Source: Pseudomonas mandelii (GTDB lineage: Bacteria; Pseudomonadota; Gammaproteobacteria; Pseudomonadales; Pseudomonadaceae). From it: a stretch of 64,000 nt of DNA. The stretch lies in NCBI RefSeq assembly GCF_006438925.1, contig NZ_RCZA01000008.1, positions 187,126 to 251,125 on the forward strand, read 5' to 3'. Both the position numbers and the translations under genes were made by a program. Below, in pieces: positions 16,344 to 24,817 of this stretch. The number at the start of each line of letters is the position of its first letter. The stretch's first letter is position 1. Below the pieces are notes generated by a model. That model was not told the DNA's origin. It did not search any database and saw nothing but the letters and a program-made list of their open reading frames with translations.

Positions 16344-16415
16344 TACATTCCCTCTTTTTCGTTATTGGCCAGTCATCAAATGACGGGTCGTTCAACGGCC
16401 TGAATACTTGAAAAA

Positions 16416-17492
16416 TCAGCCCTGCAGCAGTAACGGGTCCTCTGAAATAACGAGAGGGGAAGAAAATTTTGAAAGTCCGAAAATGCGAACAAGGACTCGT
16501 CTGTTGTCTTTGATGACATCGCGACAGTGCAAGGCCCGGATGTTATTGATGGCCATGGCCGACTCCTGGGTCAGCGTGTATTCAATCGGGGTTGCCTCGC
16601 CCACGCCCAGGCAAAGGGCGGTGTAAGCCGTTTTGACAAAGGTCGAGACGTTGTCATTGACCGAAAAGCGATACGAGTTAAAGCGGGCTGCGAACCCGAC
16701 CTTGTCGTCGAACTCCAGAATCGAAACGTTGCGCCCATCTTCCCCTTTGCCACTGACAAAGGAGTCACTACGAGTGAACTGGAAGCTATCCGTGGTCAGT
16801 GCGAGGCAGTGGGTGACGCCAATTTTTTCGAGTATGGGAGGTAGTGGAATGACCCGCGTAGGTTCCAGGCTCGGGTTCCACAAGGCGGAAAGTATGAGCG
16901 ACGACGGAGAGGGCGAGTGCCCGTCTTTCGCGCTCACGGCGCACCAGTAAGGCGCCTCGGTATGCGGACCAAGAGCGAGGCCGGAATGGGAACTCAGTTC
17001 GTTGATTTCCGGCTCGGCATTGATTTTGATGAGCCCGCCACCCTTGAAGTTGGCCACCAATCGAACCAGTTTTCCTTCGTTGTCCATGTCATAGGCAAAG
17101 GCACTGTTATCCACCAGTTTCAACAAGATCTGATTACGGGCGGCCAGGCAAAGGACGTCGTATCGATTTTCCAGGGATGTCAGGTCGGGTAGTTCATTTG
17201 GAGGGCTGACATCGGTGATTTTTTGCAGCCCTTCAAAGATCAACACGCAAACAAGGCCATCGGAGTAGGCACCCAGCAGTTCGCATTGGTCTTTCGAAAA
17301 CGAGCGCTTTAATTCGGTGGCTGCCAGAGAGGCTTTGGACTTGGCTCCTGGTGCCTGCGGCCCGCCGATGGCGGCCAGCGCTTCAGCGAAGTAGTGAAGC
17401 AATGTTGACTGCCGATGATCAAAGCTGAACGTTCTGATTTCCTGTTCAGTAAGCTCAGCGGTTTCGACGTCCGGTTTAATAGCGTCAATCAT
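16416..17492 (-). CDS. Fe(II)/2-oxoglutarate-dependent oxygenase, clavaminate synthase-like
   Basis: This 358-residue protein reads as a member of the TauD/clavaminate synthase superfamily. LGPHTEAPYW supplies the HxE iron motif (His177, Glu179), NNIRALHCRD the distal His322, and RRVLVRIFG the 2-oxoglutarate-binding Arg336. The spacing parallels arginine/amino acid hydroxylases of the VioC/OrfP group, with an insert after the HxE. Known relatives hydroxylate free amino acids or related small molecules. The ATG at 17492 has an AGGA site eight bases upstream, better than the ATG three codons earlier. It lies directly upstream of a TauE/SafE exporter. The substrate is unknown. Confidence 0.72.
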   Translation of the reverse strand: MIDAIKPDVETAELTEQEIRTFSFDHRQSTLLHYFAEALAAIGGPQAPGAKSKASLAATELKRSFSKDQCELLGAYSDGLVCVLIFEGLQKITDVSPPNELPDLTSLENRYDVLCLAARNQILLKLVDNSAFAYDMDNEGKLVRLVANFKGGGLIKINAEPEINELSSHSGLALGPHTEAPYWCAVSAKDGHSPSPSSLILSALWNPSLEPTRVIPLPPILEKIGVTHCLALTTDSFQFTRSDSFVSGKGEDGRNVSILEFDDKVGFAARFNSYRFSVNDNVSTFVKTAYTALCLGVGEATPIEYTLTQESAMAINNIRALHCRDVIKDNRRVLVRIFGLSKFSSPLVISEDPLLLQG

Positions 17493-17775
17493 TGTCAACA
17501 TCCTGTTATGTATCTGCTCCCGGTTATGCGGCAGCTCCTGTTCCGATTCTGCCCAATCCGATGATCAGCGTATGTCATCCATTTCCGTTAAAGCATACGG
17601 AGCGTTCCGACAGGCCCGAGAGACTATCAAGAAGGGCCGATCACCAATGCCTGTAATGCTTGTCGGGATTCGGTCTCGGCAAGCGTTACAGGCGCGTGCT
17701 GGCGTCGACAGGTGGTGGGGAATTGATGCTTCGTCCGGCGCTTCGATAATGCTGGAACAGTGCCTCATCAAATCG
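17493..17775. other. upstream region of the oxygenase operon
   Basis: These 283 bases lie between the oxygenase start and repeat copy 2 and should hold the cassette promoter on the minus strand. The one clear structure is an inverted repeat at 17650-17692 (arms CCTGTAATGCTTG and CAAGCGTTACAGG, one mismatch, 17-base spacer), which could be an operator or a hairpin. A 70-codon + strand frame at 17572-17784 lacks a ribosome site and is probably not a gene. Confidence 0.5.
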
Positions 17776-17825
17776 CAGACATAAAAAAACCCTGAATCTT
17801 GCGATTCAGGGTTTTCGGTATTTGG
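17776..17825. repeat. 50-bp direct repeat, copy 2 (native tRNA-Phe terminator)
   Basis: Identical over 50 bases to 15439-15488. Its last three bases are the encoded CCA end of tRNA-Phe; the rest is the tRNA terminator: hairpin CCCTGAATC/GATTCAGGG, then seven T residues on the minus strand. This copy is presumably the original. Confidence 0.9.
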
Positions 17826-17898
17826 TGCCCAGAGACGGAATCGAACCGCCGACACGGGGATTTTCAATCCCCTGCTCTACCGACTGAGCTATCTGGGC
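17823..17898 (-). tRNA. tRNA-Phe (anticodon GAA)
   Basis: A 76-nt cloverleaf on the minus strand, starting GCCCAGATAGCTCAGTCGG and ending in CCA. The anticodon stem-loop contains GGGGATTGAAAATCCCC (anticodon GAA), the T arm GGTTCGATTCC, and the acceptor stem GCCCAGA pairs with TCTGGGC. tRNA-Phe genes are common insertion points for islands in Pseudomonas, relevant to the repeat-bounded cassette directly downstream. Confidence 0.97.
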
Positions 17899-18001
17899 AA
17901 CGGGGCGCATTAAACTGGTTTTTCAGGGGGTCGTCAAGAAAGTTTTCAAAAAAATTTTAATTATTACCGTCGCTTACGTTCCGACCCTCGAAAAAGCGGG
18001 A

Positions 18002-18274
18002 TTATTCAGCCGGCGGAACGTAGCCGTCAGCCTTGGCGTATTCCTCGCCGGAAAAGAACTTGTCCATCTCGCCCTGAAGATATTTGCGGTCTTCGGCGTT
18101 CATCATGTTCAGGCGTTTTTCGTTGATCAGCAGAGTCTGGTGCTTTTGCCAGTCTGCCCAGGCTTTGGCCGAGACGTGGTCAAAAATGTCCTGACCTTTT
18201 GCGCCTGGAAATGGAGCGCGCTCCAGGGCGGGCAATTCTTCTTTGTACTTGCGGCACATGATGGTGCGGGTCAT
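18002..18274 (-). CDS. yggX: oxidative damage protection / Fe(II)-trafficking protein
   Basis: A 90-residue protein matching the YggX family throughout: MTRTIMCRKYKEELPALERAPFPG with the single conserved Cys, then W-x-x-WQKHQTLLINEKRLNMMNAEDRKYLQ. YggX proteins help protect iron-sulfur clusters from oxidation and influence labile iron. Its ATG overlaps the mutY stop by 4 bases, the usual mutY-yggX operon, which pairs repair of 8-oxoguanine mispairs with iron-sulfur protection. MutY itself carries a [4Fe-4S] cluster. Confidence 0.95.
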   Translation of the reverse strand: MTRTIMCRKYKEELPALERAPFPGAKGQDIFDHVSAKAWADWQKHQTLLINEKRLNMMNAEDRKYLQGEMDKFFSGEEYAKADGYVPPAE

Positions 18275-19338
18275 GACGACTCTCCTGCGTTCAATACGGC
18301 GGCCGCGCGTTCGAGCAAGGTTTTGACCGGGGCGGCAAGGCCCAGGCGCGGCGGGGTGGCGAGGTTATACCAGAGCCAGTCGGCCTCGGCCACGTGATGG
18401 CCGGCCTCCTGGACCTGAACCAGCCAGGGTTCGATGGACAACTGAAAATGACTGAAGGTGTGTACCAGGCTCGGCAGCGCCTGTTGGCTGCCAAGCTCCA
18501 GCGAATGCTGCGAAGCCAGATGTTGCAGGTCGTCGAGGTCGTCGAGTTCCGGCAGGCTCCATAGACCGCCCCACAAGCCCGTGGAAGGGCGACGGTAAAG
18601 CAGAATCGCGCCGTCACCGTTGGCGAGCATCGGCATCAGCGTGCGCTTCTGTGGCACGGCTTTGCGCGGTTTGGGGATCGGGTAGCGCGTCTCCAGGCCA
18701 AGCATGTGCGCTTCGCAGCCCTTTTCGAGCGGGCAGAGCAGGCAACTCGGCTTGCTACGGGTGCAAAGCGTGGCGCCCAGATCCATCATCGCCTGGGTGT
18801 AGGCGTTGACCCGATCATGCGGCGTAAAGCGCTCAGCGTTCGCCCACAGCTGTTTGGCGACCTTTGGCTCGCCCGGATAACCCTCTTGCGCAGTAAAGCG
18901 CGCCAGCACCCGTTTGACGTTGCCGTCGAGGATCGGCGCCCGCAGGCCCATGCTCAGGCTGGCGATGGCGCCCGCCGTGGACAAACCGATACCCGGCAGC
19001 TCCGTGAGTTTTTCGACATCCCGCGGAAACTCGCCGCCGTATTCGGCGACAACAATCTTCGCGGTCTTCTGCAGATTGCGTGCGCGGGTGTAGTAACCGA
19101 GGCCGGTCCACAGGTGCAGGACTTCGTCTTCCGGCGCAGCGGCCAGGGCTTCGACCGTCGGCAACGAGGCCATGAAGCGGTCGAAGTAGTTCAGCACGGT
19201 GCTGACCTGGGTTTGTTGCAGCATGATTTCCGAAACCCACACCCGATACGGTGTGATGCCCTGTTGCCAAGGCAAGTCGTGGCGGCCGTGGCGGTCGTAC
19301 CAGTCCAGCACCGCCGATGAAAACTGCTCGGCTCTCAT
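18271..19338 (-). CDS. mutY: adenine DNA glycosylase
   Basis: A 355-residue MutY that removes adenine mispaired with 8-oxoguanine or guanine. Visible features are the HhH region (LPGIGLSTAGAIASLSMG) with the nearby catalytic Asp, the iron-sulfur loop C-x6-C-x2-C-x5-C (CTRSKPSCLLCPLEKGC), and a C-terminal NUDIX-like 8-oxoG recognition domain (GAILLYRRPSTGLWGGLWSLPE). The start overlaps the asmA stop by 4 bases and its own stop overlaps yggX, giving the chain asmA-mutY-yggX with tRNA-Phe further downstream. Confidence 0.96.
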   Translation of the reverse strand: MRAEQFSSAVLDWYDRHGRHDLPWQQGITPYRVWVSEIMLQQTQVSTVLNYFDRFMASLPTVEALAAAPEDEVLHLWTGLGYYTRARNLQKTAKIVVAEYGGEFPRDVEKLTELPGIGLSTAGAIASLSMGLRAPILDGNVKRVLARFTAQEGYPGEPKVAKQLWANAERFTPHDRVNAYTQAMMDLGATLCTRSKPSCLLCPLEKGCEAHMLGLETRYPIPKPRKAVPQKRTLMPMLANGDGAILLYRRPSTGLWGGLWSLPELDDLDDLQHLASQHSLELGSQQALPSLVHTFSHFQLSIEPWLVQVQEAGHHVAEADWLWYNLATPPRLGLAAPVKTLLERAAAVLNAGESS

Positions 19339-21560
19339 CGCTTGAACAGCCCCTTCAAAGCATTTTTCAGTTCCGGGCTGACTTTGTCGCCAAGCTTCTC
19401 GTCGATTTTTTCGCTGATTTTTTCGCCAGCCAGTTTGCTCGCGACCTGACCCATGCGTTCGTTATCGAGACGGCAAGCCTTGGCGCCCAGTTCCAGCGGG
19501 CCACGGCAGCGCAGCGGCCACTCGATGCCGACGAACTTCTCGCCGACCTGGCAGGCCGGGTCCGGCATGTCGCTCTTGTCGCCTTCGACGATAACGCCCA
19601 CGCGGTAATCCATGCCCAGCACCCGCAGATCGACATCGCCGTCGCCGTTGACGGTCATGCCCGGGATGCGCACTTTCAGGTCCGGGTTGCTGGCCACGCC
19701 GTTACGGAAGGTCAGGTTGCCCTTGAGCTCCTGGAAGGGTGTGTCCTTGCCCCGTGGCTCGCCGCTGAGGGATTTACGGTTCAGGGTGGCGATGCCTTTG
19801 CACAGCTGTTGTTCCAGGTTGGCATTGAGCAGCACGCCGTTGTTGATGATGAAACTGGCGTTGCCGTTGAGGGTTTCGATCAGCGCTTTCTGGCTGTTGC
19901 CGCTGCCGGTCAGGTTGCTGTTGAGTGTCACCAGACCTTTGACCGGTGGGTTTTTTCCCTGGCTTTCAAGGATTTTTTCCACCGGTACTTTGGTGATGCT
20001 CGTCTGCATGTTCAGCGCTGGCACCTGTTGGCGCACGTCGAGCGTACCTTTGGCGTCGAAGTTGCCGTCGTACAGGTCGCCGCGCAGATTCTCCAGCGTC
20101 AGCAGACCGCCCTGGCCTGTGGCCTTGAGCGCAGCGTTCTGGATCGGCAATTTATCGAGGGTCAGTTGGCCGAAGGTCAGGTCAGCGTCCACATCGAGTT
20201 TGCTCAGGCGTTCCACCGGCAGCAGGCGCTCGTTGCTCCAGGCATCTTTGGTGGGTGCGTTCGGCAGCGGGGTGTTGCCCGGGCCAGCCATGGCGTCGGC
20301 TTCGGTGCTGGCCACTTCGGCCTGACGCACCTGCGTCGCACTGTTGGCTTCGGCGGATTTTGGTGGCAGATATCGGTCGACGTTGAAGGTGTCGGCCTTG
20401 AGGGTCGCCCGCAGCGATTGCTTGGCGAAGTCCTCGACGGCGATGCGCCCGCTGAAGGTGCTGTCGTCGACTTTGAGGTTGATGTTGTCCAGGATCACGC
20501 TGGTCGGTGTGCCGGCAAGACGGCTGACCAGTTCGACTTTGCTCAGGCTGCCTTCAGCCATCGCCGGAAGCTTCTGGCCGATGCTGTCGATGAATTTCGC
20601 CAGATCGAACTGGGCGATCGACAGGCCGCCGCTGATTTGCGGAGTTTTATCGAGGTCGTTGACCTTCAGTTCACCCAATGCACGCAGTTGGTTGGCGGAG
20701 ATCTTGATGCCGGTCCATTCGGCGACATTCGCCGCTTTATCCAGCAGCAACTGGCCTTGGGCGGCGAAGGTCATGGTTTTGCCTTGCAGCGGATCGCCAG
20801 CCACTTCGCCAGAGAGTTTCATGTCTTCGAATTTGTAGCGCTGCAGTGCGCGTTCGAAACGCAGCTCGCCGTTGAGCTCGGTACGGACACGCAAGACCGG
20901 CTGGTTGGTGCCCAGGAACGCGGTGAGTTTGATCGGGATGTTGGTGGAGTCATGCACCGGCCCGGTACTCAGCTGGATGCTTTCGGCGCTGAATTGCTTG
21001 CCGGTTTTCTCGTCGCTGTATTCAACGCGGGCGTTGTTGACGGTCAGGCTGTCGATGTCCAGGCGAATCGGCTGGGCCGGTTTTTCCGCTTGGACGGTGG
21101 TCTCAGTCGCGGGTTCGCCAGTGGTCGCGGGCGGTGTAGCGGGGGTGGCTGGCGCCGGTGTCTTGCCGATGTCTTGCCAGTTGCCGTGGCCGTCCTTGTC
21201 GCGGGTCAGGCGCAGGTTCAGGCCCTCGACGCGTACATCGCTCATCTGCACTTCACGGCGCAGCAGCGGCAGCACGCGAACCGACAGGCCGAGCATCTGC
21301 AAGTCAGCGAACGGCTCGGTGGGTTTGGCCAGGGTCGCGACGCTGGCTTCGTGCAATTCCAGGCCCAGCCACGGGAACAGGCTCCAGCCGATATCGCCAT
21401 TGAGCGTCAGCTCGATGTGGGCCTTGTCGCGGGCTATCTGGCGAATCTCGTCTTTATAGTCGTTGGGATCAAAGAGGTGGGTCAGGGCAAAGCCCAGCGC
21501 CACAATGATCAGCAACAGCCCGAGAAGTACCAGACCCAGGATTTTGCCGAACGCTTTCAT
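19335..21560 (-). CDS. asmA: AsmA-family outer-membrane biogenesis protein
   Basis: A 741-residue protein with an N-terminal membrane anchor (KILGLVLLGLLLIIVALGFALTHLFDPNDYKDEI) followed by a long periplasmic beta-rich body typical of AsmA/YhdP bridge-like proteins. A Pro/Ala/Thr-rich linker (about 140-165) interrupts the N-terminal AsmA domain, and the C-terminal half contains the repeated GxLxL...G-x-G-D strands. Family members affect outer-membrane lipid and LPS homeostasis. It is first in the asmA-mutY-yggX operon. An 832-codon open frame on the opposite strand is a composition shadow. Confidence 0.92.
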   Translation of the reverse strand: MKAFGKILGLVLLGLLLIIVALGFALTHLFDPNDYKDEIRQIARDKAHIELTLNGDIGWSLFPWLGLELHEASVATLAKPTEPFADLQMLGLSVRVLPLLRREVQMSDVRVEGLNLRLTRDKDGHGNWQDIGKTPAPATPATPPATTGEPATETTVQAEKPAQPIRLDIDSLTVNNARVEYSDEKTGKQFSAESIQLSTGPVHDSTNIPIKLTAFLGTNQPVLRVRTELNGELRFERALQRYKFEDMKLSGEVAGDPLQGKTMTFAAQGQLLLDKAANVAEWTGIKISANQLRALGELKVNDLDKTPQISGGLSIAQFDLAKFIDSIGQKLPAMAEGSLSKVELVSRLAGTPTSVILDNINLKVDDSTFSGRIAVEDFAKQSLRATLKADTFNVDRYLPPKSAEANSATQVRQAEVASTEADAMAGPGNTPLPNAPTKDAWSNERLLPVERLSKLDVDADLTFGQLTLDKLPIQNAALKATGQGGLLTLENLRGDLYDGNFDAKGTLDVRQQVPALNMQTSITKVPVEKILESQGKNPPVKGLVTLNSNLTGSGNSQKALIETLNGNASFIINNGVLLNANLEQQLCKGIATLNRKSLSGEPRGKDTPFQELKGNLTFRNGVASNPDLKVRIPGMTVNGDGDVDLRVLGMDYRVGVIVEGDKSDMPDPACQVGEKFVGIEWPLRCRGPLELGAKACRLDNERMGQVASKLAGEKISEKIDEKLGDKVSPELKNALKGLFKR

Positions 21561-21638
21561 GGGCGAGTCCTTGTAGTTAGTCGAATTCGAAATTTAGCCG
21601 GGGAGTATAGCGCTCCGCAGCGGACGACCGGTCAGCGA

Positions 21639-22043
21639 TCACGTCGGCAACTCATCCAGCGGCATTTTCAGTTTGGCCGCCAGCGCTTGTGCCTCCAGAT
21701 GCCCGGCAGGCGCCAACAGACGCAATGTCGCACCCGCTTGCGACGCCATTTTCTGCGCTTCGTTCACCAGCCGCTCGGCCACGCCACGACGACGGGTAAT
21801 TTTTCGTACACATAGTTGGGACAGGTGCCAGACATCCTGGTGTCGTTGCAGGCGTGCCGCGCCTAACAGTCGATCGTTGAAGCGGCCAGCGATCAGCGAG
21901 CCGTCCAGCAGGCAGGCTTCGATCAGCTGCAAATCTCCGGCAAACGGGGCAAACAGCCAGTCCGGTGCATCGCGGTAGATCTTCTGCAGATCTTGCTGAT
22001 CCTGATAAGTGGCTTCGTTTAGCGGCTCGACAATGATCGGCAT
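21639..22043 (-). CDS. PanZ/PanM-family acetyl-CoA-binding GNAT protein
   Basis: A 134-residue GNAT-fold protein. The pattern DQQDLQKIYRDAP, AGRFNDRLLGAARL and LCVRKITRRRGVAERLV (acetyl-CoA loop RRRGVA) closely follows E. coli PanZ (PanM), which binds acetyl-CoA and promotes maturation and feedback control of aspartate decarboxylase PanD. The start MPIIVEPL (22043) was chosen over an ATG 13 codons upstream because it fits the family length and an AGGAG-like site precedes it. No panD is nearby, so the regulatory role is extrapolated. It is transcribed apart from asmA. Confidence 0.78.
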   Translation of the reverse strand: MPIIVEPLNEATYQDQQDLQKIYRDAPDWLFAPFAGDLQLIEACLLDGSLIAGRFNDRLLGAARLQRHQDVWHLSQLCVRKITRRRGVAERLVNEAQKMASQAGATLRLLAPAGHLEAQALAAKLKMPLDELPT

Positions 22044-22266
22044 GAGGGCTCCTTCAGTGGTACGAGAACTGATGACATACAAAAGGTGATATCACTTTGA
22101 TTTTTCTGTCACGTACAGATGGTAACCTCTGCCGGTTCGTCCGTCCTTCTGCGACGTGAAGTCGCACCAAAACGGAGCTTCAGCCTGAAAAAACAGTCAT
22201 GCGTGCGCATAAAGGCTGGGGGTGAGGAGTGGCTGGCGAACCATACTAATAATTGGGGGATACACA

Positions 22267-23931
22267 ATGACCACGAGCATCACGGCGGACGGCCTCAAAG
22301 CCGACCAGCCCGCGTTCCTGTCCAAGGAACGCATCATCGCCAAGCCCGGTTTCAACCGTTGGCTGGTACCACCGGCCGCCCTGGCCATCCACCTGTGCAT
22401 CGGCATGGCCTACGGCTTTTCGGTGTTCTGGTTGCCATTGTCCAAAGCGCTGGGCGTGACCAAGGCAGTGGCCTGCGCGCCGGACATGAGCTTCATCTCG
22501 CAAGTCTTCTCGTCCCAATGTGACTGGCCGATCTCGATGCTCGGCTGGATCTACACCCTGTTCTTCATTTTCCTCGGTTGCTCGGCCGCCATTTGGGGCG
22601 GCTGGCTGGAACACGCCGGGCCACGCAAGGCTGGCGTTGTATCGGCACTGTGCTGGTGTGGCGGTCTGCTGATTTCAGCGCTGGGGGTCTATACCCACCA
22701 GATATGGCTGATGTGGATCGGCTCCGGGGTCATTGGCGGTATCGGCCTGGGCCTGGGTTACATCTCGCCCGTATCGACCCTGATCAAGTGGTTCCCGGAC
22801 AAGCGCGGCATGGCGACCGGCATGGCAATCATGGGTTTCGGTGGTGGCGCGATGGTCGGTGCTCCGCTGGCCGCAGCCTTGATGGGCCACTTCGCTTCGC
22901 CAACCAGCGTCGGCGTGTGGCAGAGCTTCCTGGTGATGGCCGCGATCTACTTCGTGTTCATGATCGGTGGCGCACTGTCCTACCGCGTTCCGCCAACCGG
23001 CTGGAAGCCTGAAGGCTGGACCGCCCCGGCGAAGAAAGCTTCCAACGCGATGATCACCCACCGTCACGTCCACGTGAATGTGGCGTGGAAAACCCCGCAA
23101 TTCCGTCTGGTGTGGCTGGTGCTGTGCCTGAACGTTTCGGCGGGTATCGGCATCCTCGGCATGGCTTCACCGCTGTTGCAGGAAGTGTTTGCCGGTAAAT
23201 TGCTGGGTAACGGTCTGACTTTCGGTCAGCTCGACGCTTCGCAACTGGCCTCGATCGCTGCAATTGCTGCCGGTTTTACCGGTTTGCTGAGCCTGTTCAA
23301 CATCGGTGGCCGGTTCTTCTGGGCCTCGTTCTCGGATTACCTGGGCCGCAAAAACACTTATTTCGTGTTCTTCGCTCTCGGTTTTGCGCTGTACGCGCTG
23401 ATCCCGAACCTCGGTCACCTGGGCAACGTTGCGCTGTTCGTGGCGGCCTTCTGCATCATCCTGTCGATGTACGGCGGTGGTTTTGCGACTGTCCCTGCGT
23501 ATCTCGCGGACCTGTTCGGCACGCAAATGGTCGGCGCGATCCACGGTCGTCTGCTGACGGCCTGGGCGGCGGCGGGTGTGTTGGGTCCGGTGTTGGTGAA
23601 CTACCTGCGTGAGTATCAGCTGAGCATCGGCGTTGAACGCGCCGCGGCTTACGACATCACCCTGTACATCCTCGCGGGCCTGCTGGTGCTGGGTTTCATC
23701 TGCAACCTGCTGGTGCGTCCGGTGGCTGACAAGTACTTCATGACCGACGCTGAACTGGCCGCCGAACAGGCGCTGGGCCATGACAAAGGTGCTGACAGCA
23801 GCACCGTGCTGGAATGGAAAGCGGCGCCGGGCAGCAAGCCGCTGGCGATTGCGGCGTGGCTGGTGGTGGGTATTCCGTTGGCGTGGGGTGTTTGGGTGAC
23901 CCTGCAGAAAACGGCAGTCTTGTTCCACTAA
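22267..23931 (+). CDS. MFS transporter, OFA (oxalate/formate antiporter-like) family
   Basis: A 554-residue, 12-span transporter. The N-terminal GFNRWLVPPAALAIHLCIGMAYGFSVFWLPLSKALG, the G-x-x-x-G-x-G helix GGIGLGLGYISPVSTLIKWFPDKRGMATGMAIMGFGGGAM, and GAIHGRLLTAWAAAGVLGP are characteristic of the OFA family, which exchanges oxalate/formate or imports other monocarboxylates. The C-terminus carries a final membrane helix after a 40-residue loop. The start at 22267 follows a GGGG-containing site; the upstream in-frame extension is not supported. It is monocistronic, followed by a REP pair. The substrate is unknown. Confidence 0.85.
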   Translation: MTTSITADGLKADQPAFLSKERIIAKPGFNRWLVPPAALAIHLCIGMAYGFSVFWLPLSKALGVTKAVACAPDMSFISQVFSSQCDWPISMLGWIYTLFFIFLGCSAAIWGGWLEHAGPRKAGVVSALCWCGGLLISALGVYTHQIWLMWIGSGVIGGIGLGLGYISPVSTLIKWFPDKRGMATGMAIMGFGGGAMVGAPLAAALMGHFASPTSVGVWQSFLVMAAIYFVFMIGGALSYRVPPTGWKPEGWTAPAKKASNAMITHRHVHVNVAWKTPQFRLVWLVLCLNVSAGIGILGMASPLLQEVFAGKLLGNGLTFGQLDASQLASIAAIAAGFTGLLSLFNIGGRFFWASFSDYLGRKNTYFVFFALGFALYALIPNLGHLGNVALFVAAFCIILSMYGGGFATVPAYLADLFGTQMVGAIHGRLLTAWAAAGVLGPVLVNYLREYQLSIGVERAAAYDITLYILAGLLVLGFICNLLVRPVADKYFMTDAELAAEQALGHDKGADSSTVLEWKAAPGSKPLAIAAWLVVGIPLAWGVWVTLQKTAVLFH

Positions 23932-23976
23932 GGTGTTCATGGGCTGACAACATCCAGCCCTGAATAAACACCGACC

Positions 23977-24068
23977 CTGTGGGAGCGAGCCTGCTCGCGA
24001 AGACGGAGTGTCAGTCGACATCAGTGTTGGCTGAACCACCGCTTTCGCGAGCAGGCTCGCTCCCACAG
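23977..24068. repeat. REP pair, family A (inverted)
   Basis: The 24-base unit CTGTGGGAGCGAGCCTGCTC plus GCGA and its reverse complement lie 40 bases apart, forming a strong hairpin between the MFS gene and hisB. This family recurs at 33004, 37502, 55354 and 57228. It probably stabilises or terminates the upstream mRNA. Confidence 0.9.
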
Positions 24069-24156
24069 TTGTTTTGCAGTGCCCAAAATGGCTTGTATGG
24101 ACATGTCTATCCCCGACAACACGGGATTCACTCCGTCAGTCATATCACCTCCCGTG

Positions 24157-24185
24157 TTTCTGTTTGGCGCCCGCGCCCCTATAAT
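24157..24185 (+). promoter_or_regulatory. candidate sigma-70 promoter of the his operon
   Basis: A perfect -10 hexamer TATAAT (24180-24185) lies 38 bases before hisB, with a weak -35 candidate TTTCTG at 17-bp spacing. No attenuator-like run of His codons is visible upstream. Confidence 0.5.
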
Positions 24186-24223
24186 GGTTGCCTTTTTCGC
24201 CCAATGATTTTGCGGAGCTGGTG

Positions 24224-24817
24224 ATGGCCGAACGTAAGGCGTCAGTCGAGCGCGATACTCTGGAAACCCAGATCAAAGCCTCGATCAACCTGGATGGCAC
24301 CGGAAAGGCCCGATTTGATATCGGTGTACCTTTTCTTGAGCACATGCTGGACCAGATCGCCCGTCACGGGCTGATCGACCTGGATATTGTCAGCAAGGGC
24401 GACCTGCATATCGACGACCACCACACGGTGGAAGACGTCGGTATCACTTTGGGTCAGGCCTTCGCCAAAGCCATCGGCGACAAGAAAGGCATCCGTCGCT
24501 ACGGCCACGCCTACGTGCCGCTCGATGAAGCGTTGTCGCGTGTGGTGATCGACTTCTCCGGCCGCCCTGGCCTGCAGATGCACGTTCCCTACACCCGCGC
24601 CACCGTTGGCGGCTTCGACGTTGACCTGTTCCAGGAATTCTTCCAGGGCTTCGTCAACCACGCGCTTGTCAGCCTGCACATCGACAACCTGCGCGGCACC
24701 AACACCCACCACCAGATCGAAACCGTGTTCAAGGCATTCGGCCGCGCACTGCGCATGGCGGTAGAGCTGGATGACCGCATGGCCGGTCAGATGCCGTCGA
24801 CCAAAGGCGTTCTGTAA
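24224..24817 (+). CDS. hisB: imidazoleglycerol-phosphate dehydratase
   Basis: A 197-residue monofunctional HisB, which dehydrates imidazole glycerol phosphate to imidazole acetol phosphate in histidine synthesis. The metal-binding motifs are present: LEHMLDQIARHG, DDHHTVEDVGI and the second half FFQGFVNHALVSLHI...GTNTHHQIETVFKAFGRALR. The phosphatase domain found in the E. coli bifunctional enzyme is absent, as usual in Pseudomonas. The ATG at 24224 follows GGAG. Its stop overlaps hisH in TAATG. Confidence 0.97.
   Translation: MAERKASVERDTLETQIKASINLDGTGKARFDIGVPFLEHMLDQIARHGLIDLDIVSKGDLHIDDHHTVEDVGITLGQAFAKAIGDKKGIRRYGHAYVPLDEALSRVVIDFSGRPGLQMHVPYTRATVGGFDVDLFQEFFQGFVNHALVSLHIDNLRGTNTHHQIETVFKAFGRALRMAVELDDRMAGQMPSTKGVL

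Noticed and set aside
17572..17784. 70-codon frame between the oxygenase gene and tRNA-Phe
   Set aside because: It lacks a ribosome site, overlaps the duplicated tRNA terminator and has no family resemblance.
15439..17825. Integrase-generated att sites (attL/attR)
   Set aside because: A tRNA integrase would normally duplicate the tRNA 3' part, but only the terminator plus three tRNA bases is duplicated and no integrase gene is present. The mechanism is left open.
19317..21815. 832-codon open frame on the + strand opposite asmA
   Set aside because: It is a composition shadow of a GC-rich gene with strong third-position bias. The asmA product has a membrane anchor and family match, and the antisense translation is Gln/His/Arg-rich with no recognisable domain.
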